DNA from: Rhodopirellula sp.
Lineage (GTDB): Bacteria; Planctomycetota; Planctomycetia; Planctomycetales; Planctomycetaceae
Assembly: GCA_013203845.1 (NCBI GenBank)
Contig: JABMPE010000274.1
Location: 1-48,910 of the forward strand
Length of the DNA: 48,910 nt
Direction of reading: 5' to 3'
A model generated the notes under the pieces. The model saw only the letters and a program-made list of their open reading frames with translations. It was not told where the DNA came from and did no database searches. This document shows, in pieces, positions 34,488-43,358 of the stretch. How positions within the stretch are numbered: position 1 is the stretch's first letter; each line of letters begins with the position of its first letter. The position numbers were made by a program, and so were the translations under genes.

Positions 34488-34531
34488 CACGGCGTTGAAG
34501 CACTGTTTTTCGACGCTGAATGAATGCCATG

Positions 34532-34570
34532 AACCGGCCATTGCGGGAATTGTTTCCGTAATGGCCGGTT
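34532..34570 (+). terminator. Intrinsic terminator after the lipoprotein gene
   Basis: AACCGGCCATT (34532-34542) pairs with AATGGCCGGTT (34560-34570), with further pairing inside, and is followed by a TTTTA tail. It ends the + strand lipoprotein transcript about 45 bp after its stop. The stem can also form on the opposing aminopeptidase transcript, but that side lacks a T tail. Confidence 0.85.
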
Positions 34571-34655
34571 TTATCCTGCGATGAAAGCATCGCTGTTATG
34601 GCGACTCGGTGCGTTTCCTCGGCGAGTGCTGCTTGGCAAACCTTCTCGGCAAGAA

Positions 34656-36152
34656 CTACTCGGCAAGCGTCGCGGCGGCTTCGACCAGAGATCTGACCAT
34701 GCAGCCGGTGGCTCCGCCTTCGCGGTGAGCGGAATTGCTCGACGCGAACGACGGGCCGGCAATGTCGAGATGCACCCACGGTTTCCGGGCGACGAATTTT
34801 TCGAGAAACTTGGCGGCGGTAATCGCGCCGCCCCAGCGACCGCCAATGTTACGACAGTCGGCGACTTCACTTTTGAGCAGCTCTGCAAAGTGGTCGAACA
34901 TGGGCATCTGCCAGATATCTTCTCCCGCCGTCGCCGCTGCGCTGGTAATTGTGTCGCACCAGTTCTGATCGTTGGTGAATGCTCCCGTCACCTCTTCGCC
35001 CAGAGCGACGACGCACGCTCCGGTTAATGTTGCCAGGTCGACAATTCTGTCGGCACCTTTGTCAACGGCGTAACTCAGCACGTCCGCGAGAACGAGTCGG
35101 CCTTCGGCGTCGGTGTTCTGTACTTCGATCGTGACTCCGTTGCGAGCAGTCAGGATGTCGCCCAGCTTGTACGACGTGCTGCTGATCATGTTTTCGACCA
35201 GGCCCATGTACGCCACAACGTTCACCGGCAGTTTCAGTCGTGCGATGGCGGCCACGGCTCCCAGAGCGGTGGCCGCGCCAGCCATATCACACTTCATCGT
35301 GATCATGCTTTCGGACGGTTTGATCGACAGCCCGCCACTGTCAAAGGTCACGCCTTTCCCGACGATGGCCAGCGTGGGGGCATCCGCAGCAGCTCCCTGA
35401 TAACTGATTGCAACAACGCGCGGCCCCCGGTTAATGCTGCTGCCCTGCGACACAGCCAGCAGAGAACCCATTTTCTCGGCTTCCAGCTCTGCCTGTCCCA
35501 GAACGTCAACCTGCAGACCCAGGTTCGTGGCGACAGCCTGAGCGCGACTGGCAAACGATTCCGGGTAGAGCATCTGCGGTGGCAGGTTTACCAGCTCGCG
35601 GGTCAGATTGATGGCTTCTCCAAGGATGACGCCGCGTTCGATGGCGGCGGTCGCGTCTGACTGGTCTGCCTCTGTCAGGACGATCGAAGCAGCGGTCAGC
35701 GGAAAATGCTCCGGCTCGGCTTTCAGCGAGTCCTGCCCTTGAGCGCCGACAAGAATTGCCGTGGCTGCGGTTTCAACGGCAACTGCAACACTGATTGATT
35801 CCAGGCTGGCATCGGACAGACAGATTGCGACCGTGATGCCGTCCTGCGAGGAAACCTTGCGCACCGCCGACATTATTGCTTTCTCGAAGCGGGCGCGAGT
35901 CAGCTCGGCGGATTTCCCCAGCCCGACAAACAACACGCGGTCGGCAGCAAGTCCTGGAACATCGTGCAGCGGCAGCAGTTCTGCGAGCTTCCCTTTCAGG
36001 TCACCTGTTTCGAGCAGTCTTGAAACCGAGCCGTTCAAGGCAGTGTTAAGTTCACCGAGCGAGCCTGAAAGGTCAGGGGCTTCCGGCAGTCCAACGATCA
36101 GCCAGCTGCACTCAACTTTGCTCCACGTTCCGCTGCTTAGAGAAATATTCAT
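34656..36152 (-). CDS. pepA: Cytosol (leucyl) aminopeptidase, M17 family
   Basis: M17 enzymes are hexameric two-metal aminopeptidases that also act in peptide turnover. The metal-binding core has K266, D271 (VGKGVTFDSGG), D289 (MKCDMAG), and NTDAEGRL at 346-353 supplying D348 and E350. LPPQMLYPESFA is the typical central motif. The start ATG at 36152 gives 498 residues; the longer frame before it has no sensible content. In some bacteria PepA homologues also bind DNA, but nothing here argues for that. The N-terminal substrate-recognition domain is normal. Confidence 0.95.
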   Translation of the reverse strand: MNISLSSGTWSKVECSWLIVGLPEAPDLSGSLGELNTALNGSVSRLLETGDLKGKLAELLPLHDVPGLAADRVLFVGLGKSAELTRARFEKAIMSAVRKVSSQDGITVAICLSDASLESISVAVAVETAATAILVGAQGQDSLKAEPEHFPLTAASIVLTEADQSDATAAIERGVILGEAINLTRELVNLPPQMLYPESFASRAQAVATNLGLQVDVLGQAELEAEKMGSLLAVSQGSSINRGPRVVAISYQGAAADAPTLAIVGKGVTFDSGGLSIKPSESMITMKCDMAGAATALGAVAAIARLKLPVNVVAYMGLVENMISSTSYKLGDILTARNGVTIEVQNTDAEGRLVLADVLSYAVDKGADRIVDLATLTGACVVALGEEVTGAFTNDQNWCDTITSAAATAGEDIWQMPMFDHFAELLKSEVADCRNIGGRWGGAITAAKFLEKFVARKPWVHLDIAGPSFASSNSAHREGGATGCMVRSLVEAAATLAE

Positions 36153-36315
36153 CCGTGAACTCCGCTCCTTCGATCCGACGAGGCAACAGGCTGAGCAATA
36201 TTGCTGCGTGCCTGGCTTGAAATGGTTTGCCAAATCGTGGCGGCTGATCAGAGATTGTCAATCCGCGCCGCGAGTCGCGGTCAGCCGTCGGTCAGATGCC
36301 GTGAGAATCCGCCGC

Positions 36316-37500
36316 TCAGAATACGATTTCAAGCCGCTGGTCTTCGTTAAGCATGCGGGACTTCAAGTGGATCGTGTCGCGGATCAGTCTGCTCGCACCC
36401 GGCACCGGAATCATGATTTGAACATGATTCTTAATGACAGGCAGGCGGCTGGTAGACTTGAGCTTGATAATCCGACCACCTCGTTCAGAAGCAGGCACCA
36501 GTTCCTTTCGTGTCGGGTCAAACGGGAGGTACTGCACGTAAAGGTCAGTGCCTTCGACTTTGCCACTCAGGTCAGAAATGTGGTACTGCTTCGTTTCTTC
36601 CGGCAGGCGAATTCGGATCACAATCATGTAGTCCCTGCCAGGCTTCGGATCTTCAGGCACGGTCCAGGCACTGAAGCTGCCTTTGCTCACGGCCTTGCCA
36701 CCTTCAGGCATGCTGAACGCGAATCCAAAGCCTTCGCCCGTGTTGCCGCCATCGCCGTTATTTCCCGCAACGCTGGCCGTGCTGTCGAGCAGGCTGCTGC
36801 TGATCTCTGCCTCGGCGGTTGTAATTGGGATTTTTGTCAGTTGTGGCAGCTGATTCTGAGAGCTGCCGGCTGGCTCGACCGTCAGGTCCATGATCTCGGT
36901 AAATTCGATGGGCATCGCATCCACATCGGTGATGATCATCGAAATCGACTGATTGTCGTCCAGACTGTGGTAGACAATCGCTGACATGCCGCCCAACAGG
37001 ATCGCGTGAACGATGAATGAAACTCCGTAACCGCAAGTCGCGTTGCTGACCAGCCAGAGAATGGCGAGCTTTTTCCAGTCGAGTTTTTCGGGTTCGTCAT
37101 CTGCGGCTTCAATCAGGGCGGCACTCGCAACGGCTGGTCTCGATTGCGAGTCATCCAGTCCTCCGCGTTTTCGTCCTCGACGTTTTCGTGAAGCCGCTTG
37201 ATCAGCAACAGAAGATTCGTCCGCAACAATTTGTGAAGAGAAAGCCGCCTGACTGTCGTCAGCTTCAGAAGGGACGTCGAACTTTCGGCGAAACCATTTC
37301 GGAGGGTCGGCCTCGACTGAAGTTGCCTGGATCGCGGTGGCGGGTTCCTCTTCAGCACCCGCTCGCCCCGTTCCGCCGCTGTCTTCGTCCAGACCAGCAT
37401 CATCACCTGTGAACTCCGCAAACTCGATAGAATCATCACCTTGATCCGCCGACCATGGTTTGGTCTGAAGTTCCAGCGGTTCGGCGCGGCGATGAATCAT
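36316..37500 (-). CDS. Unrecognised single-span membrane protein with acidic N-terminus (394 aa)
   Basis: No family is recognised. The ATG at 37500 has a textbook AGGAGG seven bases upstream. Residues 1-150 are hydrophilic, rich in Asp/Glu and Ser with a short basic stretch (SRKRRGRKRGG); this part is probably cytoplasmic. One hydrophobic segment lies about 155-185 (LAILWLVSNATCGYGVSFIV). The C-terminal part is probably extracytoplasmic, with beta-type segments such as DYMIVIRIRLPEETKQYHIS, VEGTDLYVQYLPFDPTRKEL and HVQIMIPVPGASRLIRDT. The general pattern (long cytoplasmic region, one span, exported domain) recalls TonB-like or anti-sigma-type architecture, but no motif supports either. Confidence 0.7.
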   Translation of the reverse strand: MIHRRAEPLELQTKPWSADQGDDSIEFAEFTGDDAGLDEDSGGTGRAGAEEEPATAIQATSVEADPPKWFRRKFDVPSEADDSQAAFSSQIVADESSVADQAASRKRRGRKRGGLDDSQSRPAVASAALIEAADDEPEKLDWKKLAILWLVSNATCGYGVSFIVHAILLGGMSAIVYHSLDDNQSISMIITDVDAMPIEFTEIMDLTVEPAGSSQNQLPQLTKIPITTAEAEISSSLLDSTASVAGNNGDGGNTGEGFGFAFSMPEGGKAVSKGSFSAWTVPEDPKPGRDYMIVIRIRLPEETKQYHISDLSGKVEGTDLYVQYLPFDPTRKELVPASERGGRIIKLKSTSRLPVIKNHVQIMIPVPGASRLIRDTIHLKSRMLNEDQRLEIVF

Positions 37501-37892
37501 CAAGTCCTCCTGATGCAGCCTCAAACGGTCCGGAAATGAGCGAACTGAGCCCGGGCAGAATTAAATCGAGCGGATCTCGTCATGGATTACGTAATGTATT
37601 AACTGCGACCCGTTAAAAGAGTTTCGGTCGCCAGACGCAGTCGGTCAAAGGCAACCCGTCACTTCTGTACGAGAAAAGCTGGAGAATTCAACAGCAGAAT
37701 CGACTGAACGGTTCGAACCGAACACATTACCCGACTTTCTGATTTCACAACTCAGATAGGCAATAGACCGTAGCGGATCAGACATCCGTTGACCGGCTCG
37801 ACTTGCGCGGGTAATTTCAAACAGACCAACGAACGTTGAATTCATCTGTCGATGTAGTATTCAGTGTTCGTTCCCGCCCCCGGAGACCTCCC
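37501..37892. other. Divergent intergenic region, 392 bp, with a 12-bp palindrome
   Basis: This separates the 394-residue membrane protein (-) from the DUF1501 gene (+). CGGTTCGAACCG (37709-37720) is a perfect palindrome that could be an operator, but a chance occurrence is not excluded. Another open + frame reaching back to 37836 is discounted because the family start fits 37893. Confidence 0.45.
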
Positions 37893-39245
37893 ATGCTGAC
37901 CATCCTCGGTCCTCACCAGAAGTCCTATTGTGACGGTATTTCTCGCCGCGGCTTCCTGAAAGTCGGTGGCTTCTCAATGGCCGGAGTCGCCAGTCTGGGC
38001 CTGCCCGATCTGTTGCGAGCCGAAGCGGCCAGCTCTGGCGGTGGTCGTCATAAAGCTGTCATTAACATCTTTCTTGGTGGCGGACCTCCGCATCAGGACA
38101 TGTGGGAAATCAAGACGGACGCGCCGCAGGAGATTCGTGGAGAGTTCGATCCAATCGCCACGTCGGTGCCCGGAATTCAGATCGGCGAGTGTTTCCCCAA
38201 CATCGCCGCCGCCGCAGAAAAGTTCGTCTTCATTCGATCGATCGTCGGCTGTGCTGGCGGACACGACGCCTATCAATGTTTCAGTGGCTGGGACCGAAAC
38301 AACAGTACGTCGATCGGCGGTCGGCCAGCCATTGGCCCGGTCGTGTCGAAACTTTTTGGCCCAACGCAGCCAAGTGTTCCGCCTGCGATGGCTCTGGCTG
38401 ACAGGACAAGTCACGTGCCCTGGTCAGAGCCAGGCGGCCCGGGATTCCTCGGAGCGGCGTTTGCCCCGTTCAAGCCGGACAACGATGGACTGGCGAATCT
38501 CAAGCTGAACGGCGTGACACTCGACCGGCTGCAGGATCGAAAATCGTTGCTCGGCGGACTCGACCTGCTGAAACGAAAAGCAGACTCCGGCGGCCTGCTC
38601 GCAGGTATGGACGCATTTAATCAGGCTGCCTTCGGCGTGTTGACGTCCAGCAAACTGCTCGACGCTCTGGATGTCAGCAAAGAAGATCCGGAACTGGTCG
38701 CGCGGTATGGCGACGGCAAACCGTACCAGTATCAGTATGACGGAGCTCCAACCGTGAACAGTCACATGCTGGTGGCTCGACGACTGGTTGAAGCTGGCGT
38801 GCGATCGGTCACGATGTCTTACGGACGCTGGGACAGTCATGGCAAAAACTTTGATCTTGTCCGCGATCACGGTGGCAAGCTTGATCAGGGTGTTGCCGCT
38901 CTGATTCAGGATCTCGATGACCGAGGCATGCTGGAAGACACCACGGTCGCGGTGTGGGGCGAATTTGGTCGAACTCCGCGCGTCAATCCGAACGCGGGCC
39001 GAGATCACTGGCCGCGAGTCAGTTGCTGCCTGCTCGCTGGTGGCGGTATGAGAACGGGGCAGGCCATCGGAGCTACGAACCGACTTGGTGAGTACGCACT
39101 CGACCGCCCGGTTCACATGCAGGAAGTCATCGCGACGATCTATCACAACCTTGGAATCGATCCCGGCACGACGACGATCTCTGATCCAACCGGTCGTCCT
39201 CAGTACCTGATCGAAAATCGAATCCCGATTCGCGAAATCATCTAA
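37893..39245 (+). CDS. Tat-exported DUF1501 protein
   Basis: DUF1501 proteins are sulfatase-like/arylsulfatase-fold exported proteins of planctomycetes; their substrate is unknown. The Tat signal is GISRRGFLKVGG (R18, R19) followed by a hydrophobic stretch, FSMAGVASLGLPDLL. Core motifs are NIFLGGGPPHQDMWEIK, EFDPIATSVPGIQIGE, SIVGCAGGHDAYQCFSGWD, SYGRWDSHG, VWGEFGRTPRVN, AGRDHWPRVSCCLLAGGGM and YHNLGIDPG. The GEFGRTP and HW motifs match sulfatase-like metal sites. The 450-residue length is typical. In many genomes such genes pair with a DUF1549/DUF1553 partner; none is next to it here. Confidence 0.92.
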   Translation: MLTILGPHQKSYCDGISRRGFLKVGGFSMAGVASLGLPDLLRAEAASSGGGRHKAVINIFLGGGPPHQDMWEIKTDAPQEIRGEFDPIATSVPGIQIGECFPNIAAAAEKFVFIRSIVGCAGGHDAYQCFSGWDRNNSTSIGGRPAIGPVVSKLFGPTQPSVPPAMALADRTSHVPWSEPGGPGFLGAAFAPFKPDNDGLANLKLNGVTLDRLQDRKSLLGGLDLLKRKADSGGLLAGMDAFNQAAFGVLTSSKLLDALDVSKEDPELVARYGDGKPYQYQYDGAPTVNSHMLVARRLVEAGVRSVTMSYGRWDSHGKNFDLVRDHGGKLDQGVAALIQDLDDRGMLEDTTVAVWGEFGRTPRVNPNAGRDHWPRVSCCLLAGGGMRTGQAIGATNRLGEYALDRPVHMQEVIATIYHNLGIDPGTTTISDPTGRPQYLIENRIPIREII

Positions 39246-40015
39246 CATGGATGGTCCATCAGGAGCAGGCTGGAACGAGCAAACCTCGAAGCTGCCGGAA
39301 CTTCGATTGAGAAGTCAAGTTTCAAGGTGTGAGAAAACCAAGTCTGCATCGCGAGGCGTTGACTCTGTTCCGGCAACGAGTGACGAGACCCTGGTCTGGC
39401 CTGCCTGAACATCCGGGCTCGCGTCGCCGCTACTGGTTTTCACTTGAAGCATGCGGACTCGCAGTATTCTGCTCGTTTGATTTGATGCGAGTTTTTATCT
39501 GGCCTCGGGCTCTGAACCGGGCAGCGCCAAGTCTTCTGGTGCCGAGTCTTCTGATGCCGAGTCAGTACGCGCATCGACTGGGTCCAGCTCTGCGCACTGT
39601 TGAATCGCGAGACGACGCTCGCTGCTGAGCGTTCGTCGCCGCTGACGATTTTCAGCTCGTTCATGCGCCGCGTGGCCGTCGCAGGATCAACGCATTCAAG
39701 GCATCGCGCCACTCGACGATCTCTCCAATCAGCATTTCTGACGCGAGGTGAGTCATTTCTTCACGTGAAACAGCCGCGTACCTATGCAAGCAGTTACTGA
39801 TCTGTAAGTAGTGAAGTGGCCGGGCACACCATTTTCAGGACTTCACAAACTCATCGCTTCCATGGCGATCTATGACGATGCTCGTGCAACGGCATTGATC
39901 ATGTTTGAATTTCTCCGCATCGATTTATTTTCGTGGTTGTACTTGTACACTTTTCGGTTGAGTTCTCGACAGCTGCCGGCAACCACATTCCTACTGGTCA
40001 CGAAGGGCTGCATCA
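39246..40015. other. Non-coding stretch, 770 bp, with a 15-bp tandem repeat
   Basis: No convincing gene. The unit AGTCTTCTGGTGCCG (39530-39544) is followed by AGTCTTCTGATGCCG (39545-39559) and a partial third copy. A minus-strand frame (39440-39712) would give 90 residues starting MARCLECVDPATATRR and containing RHQKTRHQKTW from the repeat; it is of low credibility. The end of the stretch must carry the promoter of the 40016 gene. It may be a dispersed intergenic element, but a second copy is not visible here. Confidence 0.5.
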
Positions 40016-40519
40016 ATGAGCAACGACAATCCGTTTGAGGTATCGTCGGATTCCTATGGCGATCGATCTGAAGCCGACCGTGACGCATCATCAGCCGAAG
40101 TTTCCAGTCGCACGATCGAGCTGCTGAATCAAACTCGTCCGTGGGTCCAGCTGATCGGCGTGCTGATGTGGATCGGCGTTGTGTTCATGGCGCTGGCGAC
40201 GATCTTTCTCGTCGGTGCATCGCTGATGGGAGGTGGCGTTGCAGGCGGATTAATCATTGGTGCTGTCTATGGATTCATGACCTTCGTCTACTGGTTCATG
40301 GCAAAATCGCTGACGGGATACGCAAAGCGGATCAACGCGCTCAGTGCATCGGAATCGCTGAGAGATCTCGAAGACGCTCTCGAAGCTCAGAAGAACTTCT
40401 GGAAAGCGGTGGGCATCATCACTCTGGTGATGATCGCGCTTTATGTGATCATGATCGTGCTGATGTTTGCAGGCGTGGGTCTCATGCAGGGCTTATTCCG
40501 TCCTGGTGCCGGCGTCTGA
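40016..40519 (+). CDS. DUF5362-like membrane protein (167 aa)
   Basis: The protein is short and membrane-embedded, with three to four helices (VQLIGVLMWIGVVFMALATIFLV; AGGLIIGAVYGFMTFVYWFM; VGIITLVMIALYVIMIVLMF). It begins with an acidic N-terminal segment of about 35 residues before RPWVQL. A short helix, DLEDALEAQKNFWK, sits between the second and third spans, which is typical of DUF5362 members. The resemblance is moderate; the function is unknown. It precedes the RDD-SpoIIM operon by about 230 bp on the same strand. Confidence 0.75.
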   Translation: MSNDNPFEVSSDSYGDRSEADRDASSAEVSSRTIELLNQTRPWVQLIGVLMWIGVVFMALATIFLVGASLMGGGVAGGLIIGAVYGFMTFVYWFMAKSLTGYAKRINALSASESLRDLEDALEAQKNFWKAVGIITLVMIALYVIMIVLMFAGVGLMQGLFRPGAGV

Positions 40520-40569
40520 TCTGCACCAAAAGTCGATGCCGCGAGGATCGCAAAAGAAATTCATCGGCA

Positions 40570-40648
40570 CGAATCAATGTCGGAAAAGCCGGAAAACTGA
40601 CACGAACCTCGCAGGGCAAGTCTGTCTGCCTTGCGAGGTATTGATTCG
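40570..40648 (+). repeat. Nested inverted repeats, possible structured RNA or cruciform
   Basis: CGAATCAAT (40570-40578) pairs exactly with ATTGATTCG (40640-40648), enclosing an inner stem CCTCGCA/TGCGAGG (40607-40613 with 40632-40638), extended by GGCA/TGCC after one mismatch. The loop region of the outer stem also contains a short CGG/CCG pair. No T tail follows, so it is not an ordinary terminator. It lies in the spacer between the DUF5362-like and RDD genes. Confidence 0.55.
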
Positions 40649-40747
40649 CGACTGCGGTGTTCGCAACTGGTTGGTCGCGATTCCCAGCCCGTTGCTCTGC
40701 ACCAGCCCGACGCTCTGTAAGGCTCATTACTCTGTAACTGGACTTCC

Positions 40748-41530
40748 ATGTCAGCCATTAGCACTGTCGATACTCGCACCGAGATTGAGACGCCGGAGAA
40801 CGTGACGCTGACGTTTCAGCTTGCTGGTCCGGGGTCCAGGATGGGCGCTTACCTCATCGACTTTGTTCTGCGGCTGATCATCGGATGGGTGATGATTTTC
40901 ATCCTGACGTCACTGACTCCGATAGTTGGTCAAGGTGCTCCGATCGGGCTCATGCTGGTCGGATTTTTTCTGCTCGAATGGGGCTACGGAAGTCTGTTTG
41001 AAGGCTTATGGCGAGGGCAGACTCCCGGCAAAAAATTCTGTGGTTTGCGAGTAATCAAGGACGCCGGATATCCCATTAGTTTCTACGACGCCGTGCTCCG
41101 GAATCTGCTCCGTGCGGCGGACATTCTACCCATTGGTTATGGCGTCGGCCTGATCTGCATGTCATTCACGGCACGGCTGCAACGGATCGGAGATCTGGCC
41201 GCTGGAACGATGGTCGTCAGGAATCAACAACATCGATTCGAACGCGACACCAGCGACTTCGCTCAACTTGACCCGATTCCGGCGAGCGCGTGCTTTCGTC
41301 GCTACGCAGTTTCTGAACGGACGCTCGACGTCATCGAGCAACTGTTGTGGCGGCGCGAGACTTTGCCTCGCCGACGTGTCGAAGAACTCGCTGGTATCCT
41401 GGCGGAGCCGGTCGCTCGTCAGCTGGGTTACGAACTCAACGGCGGCGAAGCCTGCCAGAACCCAAACATCTACTTCCTTCGGCGAGTGCTTCGAACATTC
41501 AGCTCGACCCGCGAAGGTCAGGCATCATGA
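40748..41530 (+). CDS. RDD-family membrane protein with C-terminal soluble part (260 aa)
   Basis: RDD domains are small membrane modules of uncertain (possibly transport) function. The start codon lies after TTCC and no strong site is seen. Residues about 20-155 show RDD hallmarks: AGPGSRMGAYLIDFVLRLI (the RxxAxxxD-like first span), LFEGLWRGQTPGKKFCGLRV, and a final span ending in RIGDLAAGTMVVR. The remaining ~85 residues are soluble and helical (FRRYAVSERTLDVIEQLLWRRETLPRRRVEELAGIL). The stop overlaps the SpoIIM gene start (ATGA). The gene begins a run of overlapping genes. Confidence 0.88.
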   Translation: MSAISTVDTRTEIETPENVTLTFQLAGPGSRMGAYLIDFVLRLIIGWVMIFILTSLTPIVGQGAPIGLMLVGFFLLEWGYGSLFEGLWRGQTPGKKFCGLRVIKDAGYPISFYDAVLRNLLRAADILPIGYGVGLICMSFTARLQRIGDLAAGTMVVRNQQHRFERDTSDFAQLDPIPASACFRRYAVSERTLDVIEQLLWRRETLPRRRVEELAGILAEPVARQLGYELNGGEACQNPNIYFLRRVLRTFSSTREGQAS

Positions 41531-42531
41531 CTCGCGATCAGTTTATTACGAAGCGTCGCCCGGACTGGCGTCGTTTTGAATTACTGCTGGCTGAAGTTGA
41601 AGGCCGTCGTACACGTAGCCTCTCCGGCGAGCAGATTGCTGAACTATCCTCGCTGTACCGCGCCATGTGTTTCGACCTGTCGCTGATTCAATCGCGCGAC
41701 TGGGGCACCAGCATGAGTCGTTATCTCAACAGTCTGGTTTCGCGGGGCCACAACTGTCTGTATCGAAGTCAGCCCGGTTCGTGGCGTGCCATTCTGGAGT
41801 TCGTTGTCTCCGAGTTCCCTCGTCTGCTCCGCGCCAACGGCTGGTACTTTGCACTTGCGCTGGCCTTGTTTGTGATTCCAGGCACGATCAGTGGAACGGT
41901 CGTCGCACTCGACCCGTCACAGGCTGGACGGATCATGCCTGGCAAGCACCAGTCCACGTTCGAAGACATGTATTCAAAAGGGATCGGTGAAGGCAGTTCG
42001 AGTATGGATGAAGGTCGAGCGGCAATGGCCGGTTTTTACGTTCATAATAATGTTGGCATCGCTTTCAAGTGTTTTGCGCTGGGATCGTTCGCGGGCATCG
42101 GGACGATGGTTGTGCTGATTTACAACAGTATCTTTCTGGGCACAGTCACTGGTTTTCTGGTCGGTCGAGGTCATTCACATAACTTTTTTGAATTCGTCGT
42201 CGGGCATGGCTCGTTCGAATTAACAGCGATCGTTGTTTCCGGAGCAGCCGGGCTGGTTCTCGGCCATGCGATCGTGCATCCCGGCCGTCAGACACGACGA
42301 GACGCTCTGCGGGAGCGCGGACTTGTTTCGGTGAAGCTGGCACTTGGCGCCGGCTTCATGCTGTGTCTGGCCGCAATTATTGAAGCCTTCTGGTCGCCGT
42401 CTCAAGTTTCGTTCTCGATCAAAATGGTTGTCGGCGCGGCACTCTGGATCGTCGTTGTGCTGTATTTGTCGCTCGCCGGACGCACTCGACAGGTCGATGC
42501 TGATTTCGACCCGCAGGAGGCCGCCCGATGA
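41527..42531 (+). CDS. SpoIIM-like (stage II sporulation protein M family) membrane protein
   Basis: SpoIIM-family proteins are polytopic membrane proteins; in Firmicutes one acts in engulfment peptidoglycan hydrolysis, but homologues occur far outside spore-formers. The start at 41527 overlaps the RDD stop. About six spans are predicted, beginning ANGWYFALALALFVIPGTISG after a ~115-residue soluble N-terminus (RRPDWRRFELLLAEVEGRRT is the characteristic opening). The conserved FYVHNNVGIAFKCFALGSFAGIGT and GHGSFELTAIVVSGAAGL stretches fit the family. The stop overlaps the next gene by four bases. Confidence 0.85.
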   Translation: MTRDQFITKRRPDWRRFELLLAEVEGRRTRSLSGEQIAELSSLYRAMCFDLSLIQSRDWGTSMSRYLNSLVSRGHNCLYRSQPGSWRAILEFVVSEFPRLLRANGWYFALALALFVIPGTISGTVVALDPSQAGRIMPGKHQSTFEDMYSKGIGEGSSSMDEGRAAMAGFYVHNNVGIAFKCFALGSFAGIGTMVVLIYNSIFLGTVTGFLVGRGHSHNFFEFVVGHGSFELTAIVVSGAAGLVLGHAIVHPGRQTRRDALRERGLVSVKLALGAGFMLCLAAIIEAFWSPSQVSFSIKMVVGAALWIVVVLYLSLAGRTRQVDADFDPQEAAR

Positions 42532-43358
42532 GGCTGGACGGTGCCATCTTCTCAATCGAGCAGCGTTCGGTCGGCGGTTGCATCGACCTGGCCATTGTTT
42601 TCCTGCGGGAGCACTTTCTGGCCGTGCTGAAGCTGCTGGCGTGTTTTGCCGTTCCATCGGTCACTCTGACATGGTGGCTGGTCGCTCGGAACGACTGGAC
42701 GTTCAGCAGTTGCGTAATGCTGTTTGCCCTCGAATCTCCGCTGTTCGGCGCGGCACTGGTTGCCTCGGCTGGTCACCGCGTTTTCGGTGATCGGTTTTCA
42801 ACCCGCGTCGGTCTGCGATTACTCGCCGGCCGTTTTTTCCTGATTCTGTTTCTGAATTTGATCGTTCGCACGCTTACGGGCATTGGCCTGATGATCTTTG
42901 TTTTTCCGGGATACATGATTGCCACGCGTTACGGGTTTCTGGCGGAAGTTCTGCTGCTCGAACGCTGCCCGGCTCGACGCTACGAAACCCGCCTCAACGA
43001 CCTCATGAACGGTACCTTTCGCGACCTTCTGGGACGACTCATCATGATTGTCGTTTTCTTTGTCGTCTCTGTGGCATCTTTGTTTGTCCTGGTGGACATG
43101 GCTTCGGGGACGTTGCTCGGGCTGCCAATACTTTTCGGTCGGGTTTCCGGGTTTGCTTATTTTTTCGAAGAAGTCGCCACCCTGATGACTCGCGACCCGC
43201 GTGTGGCGACCGTTTTTGTCTCCATTCTCTGGTTCGTTTACCCGGTCACCCGCCTGGCCTGGATGTTCTGCTATTTCGACGTGCGTATTCGAAAGGAAGG
43301 CTGGGACGTTGAACTGGCTTTCAGAGTCGAAGCAGAACGATTGGAGGCGGCTCTGTGA
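42528..43358 (+). CDS. Polytopic membrane protein, unknown family (276 aa)
   Basis: I do not recognise a family. The start overlaps the SpoIIM stop and the stop overlaps the next start, so it belongs to the operon. About six hydrophobic segments are visible (LAVLKLLACFAVPSVTLTWWL; VMLFALESPLFGAALVASAG; FLILFLNLIVRTLTGIGLMIFVFPGYM; LIMIVVFFVVSVASLFVLV; VATVFVSILWFVYPVTRLAWM). The FPGYMIATRYGFLAEVLLLE stretch and the C-terminal YFDVRIRKEGWDVELAF helix are notable; the latter recalls YciC-type or glycerophosphoryl-like membrane proteins, but only loosely. Confidence 0.7.
   Translation: MRLDGAIFSIEQRSVGGCIDLAIVFLREHFLAVLKLLACFAVPSVTLTWWLVARNDWTFSSCVMLFALESPLFGAALVASAGHRVFGDRFSTRVGLRLLAGRFFLILFLNLIVRTLTGIGLMIFVFPGYMIATRYGFLAEVLLLERCPARRYETRLNDLMNGTFRDLLGRLIMIVVFFVVSVASLFVLVDMASGTLLGLPILFGRVSGFAYFFEEVATLMTRDPRVATVFVSILWFVYPVTRLAWMFCYFDVRIRKEGWDVELAFRVEAERLEAAL

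Noticed and set aside
35761-36984. Long + strand ORF of 407 residues
   Set aside because: It spans the pepA N-terminus and the adjacent membrane-protein gene antisense, and has no domain-like content.
37709-37720. TTCGAA core as a tRNA T-loop
   Set aside because: No acceptor, D or anticodon stems surround it; it is only a short palindrome.
37836-37892. Upstream extension of the DUF1501 protein
   Set aside because: It adds 19 residues before the typical start and Tat signal; a GGAG precedes the later ATG.
38424-39248. Minus-strand ORF of 274 residues opposite DUF1501
   Set aside because: Shadow frame of a well-supported Tat-exported protein.
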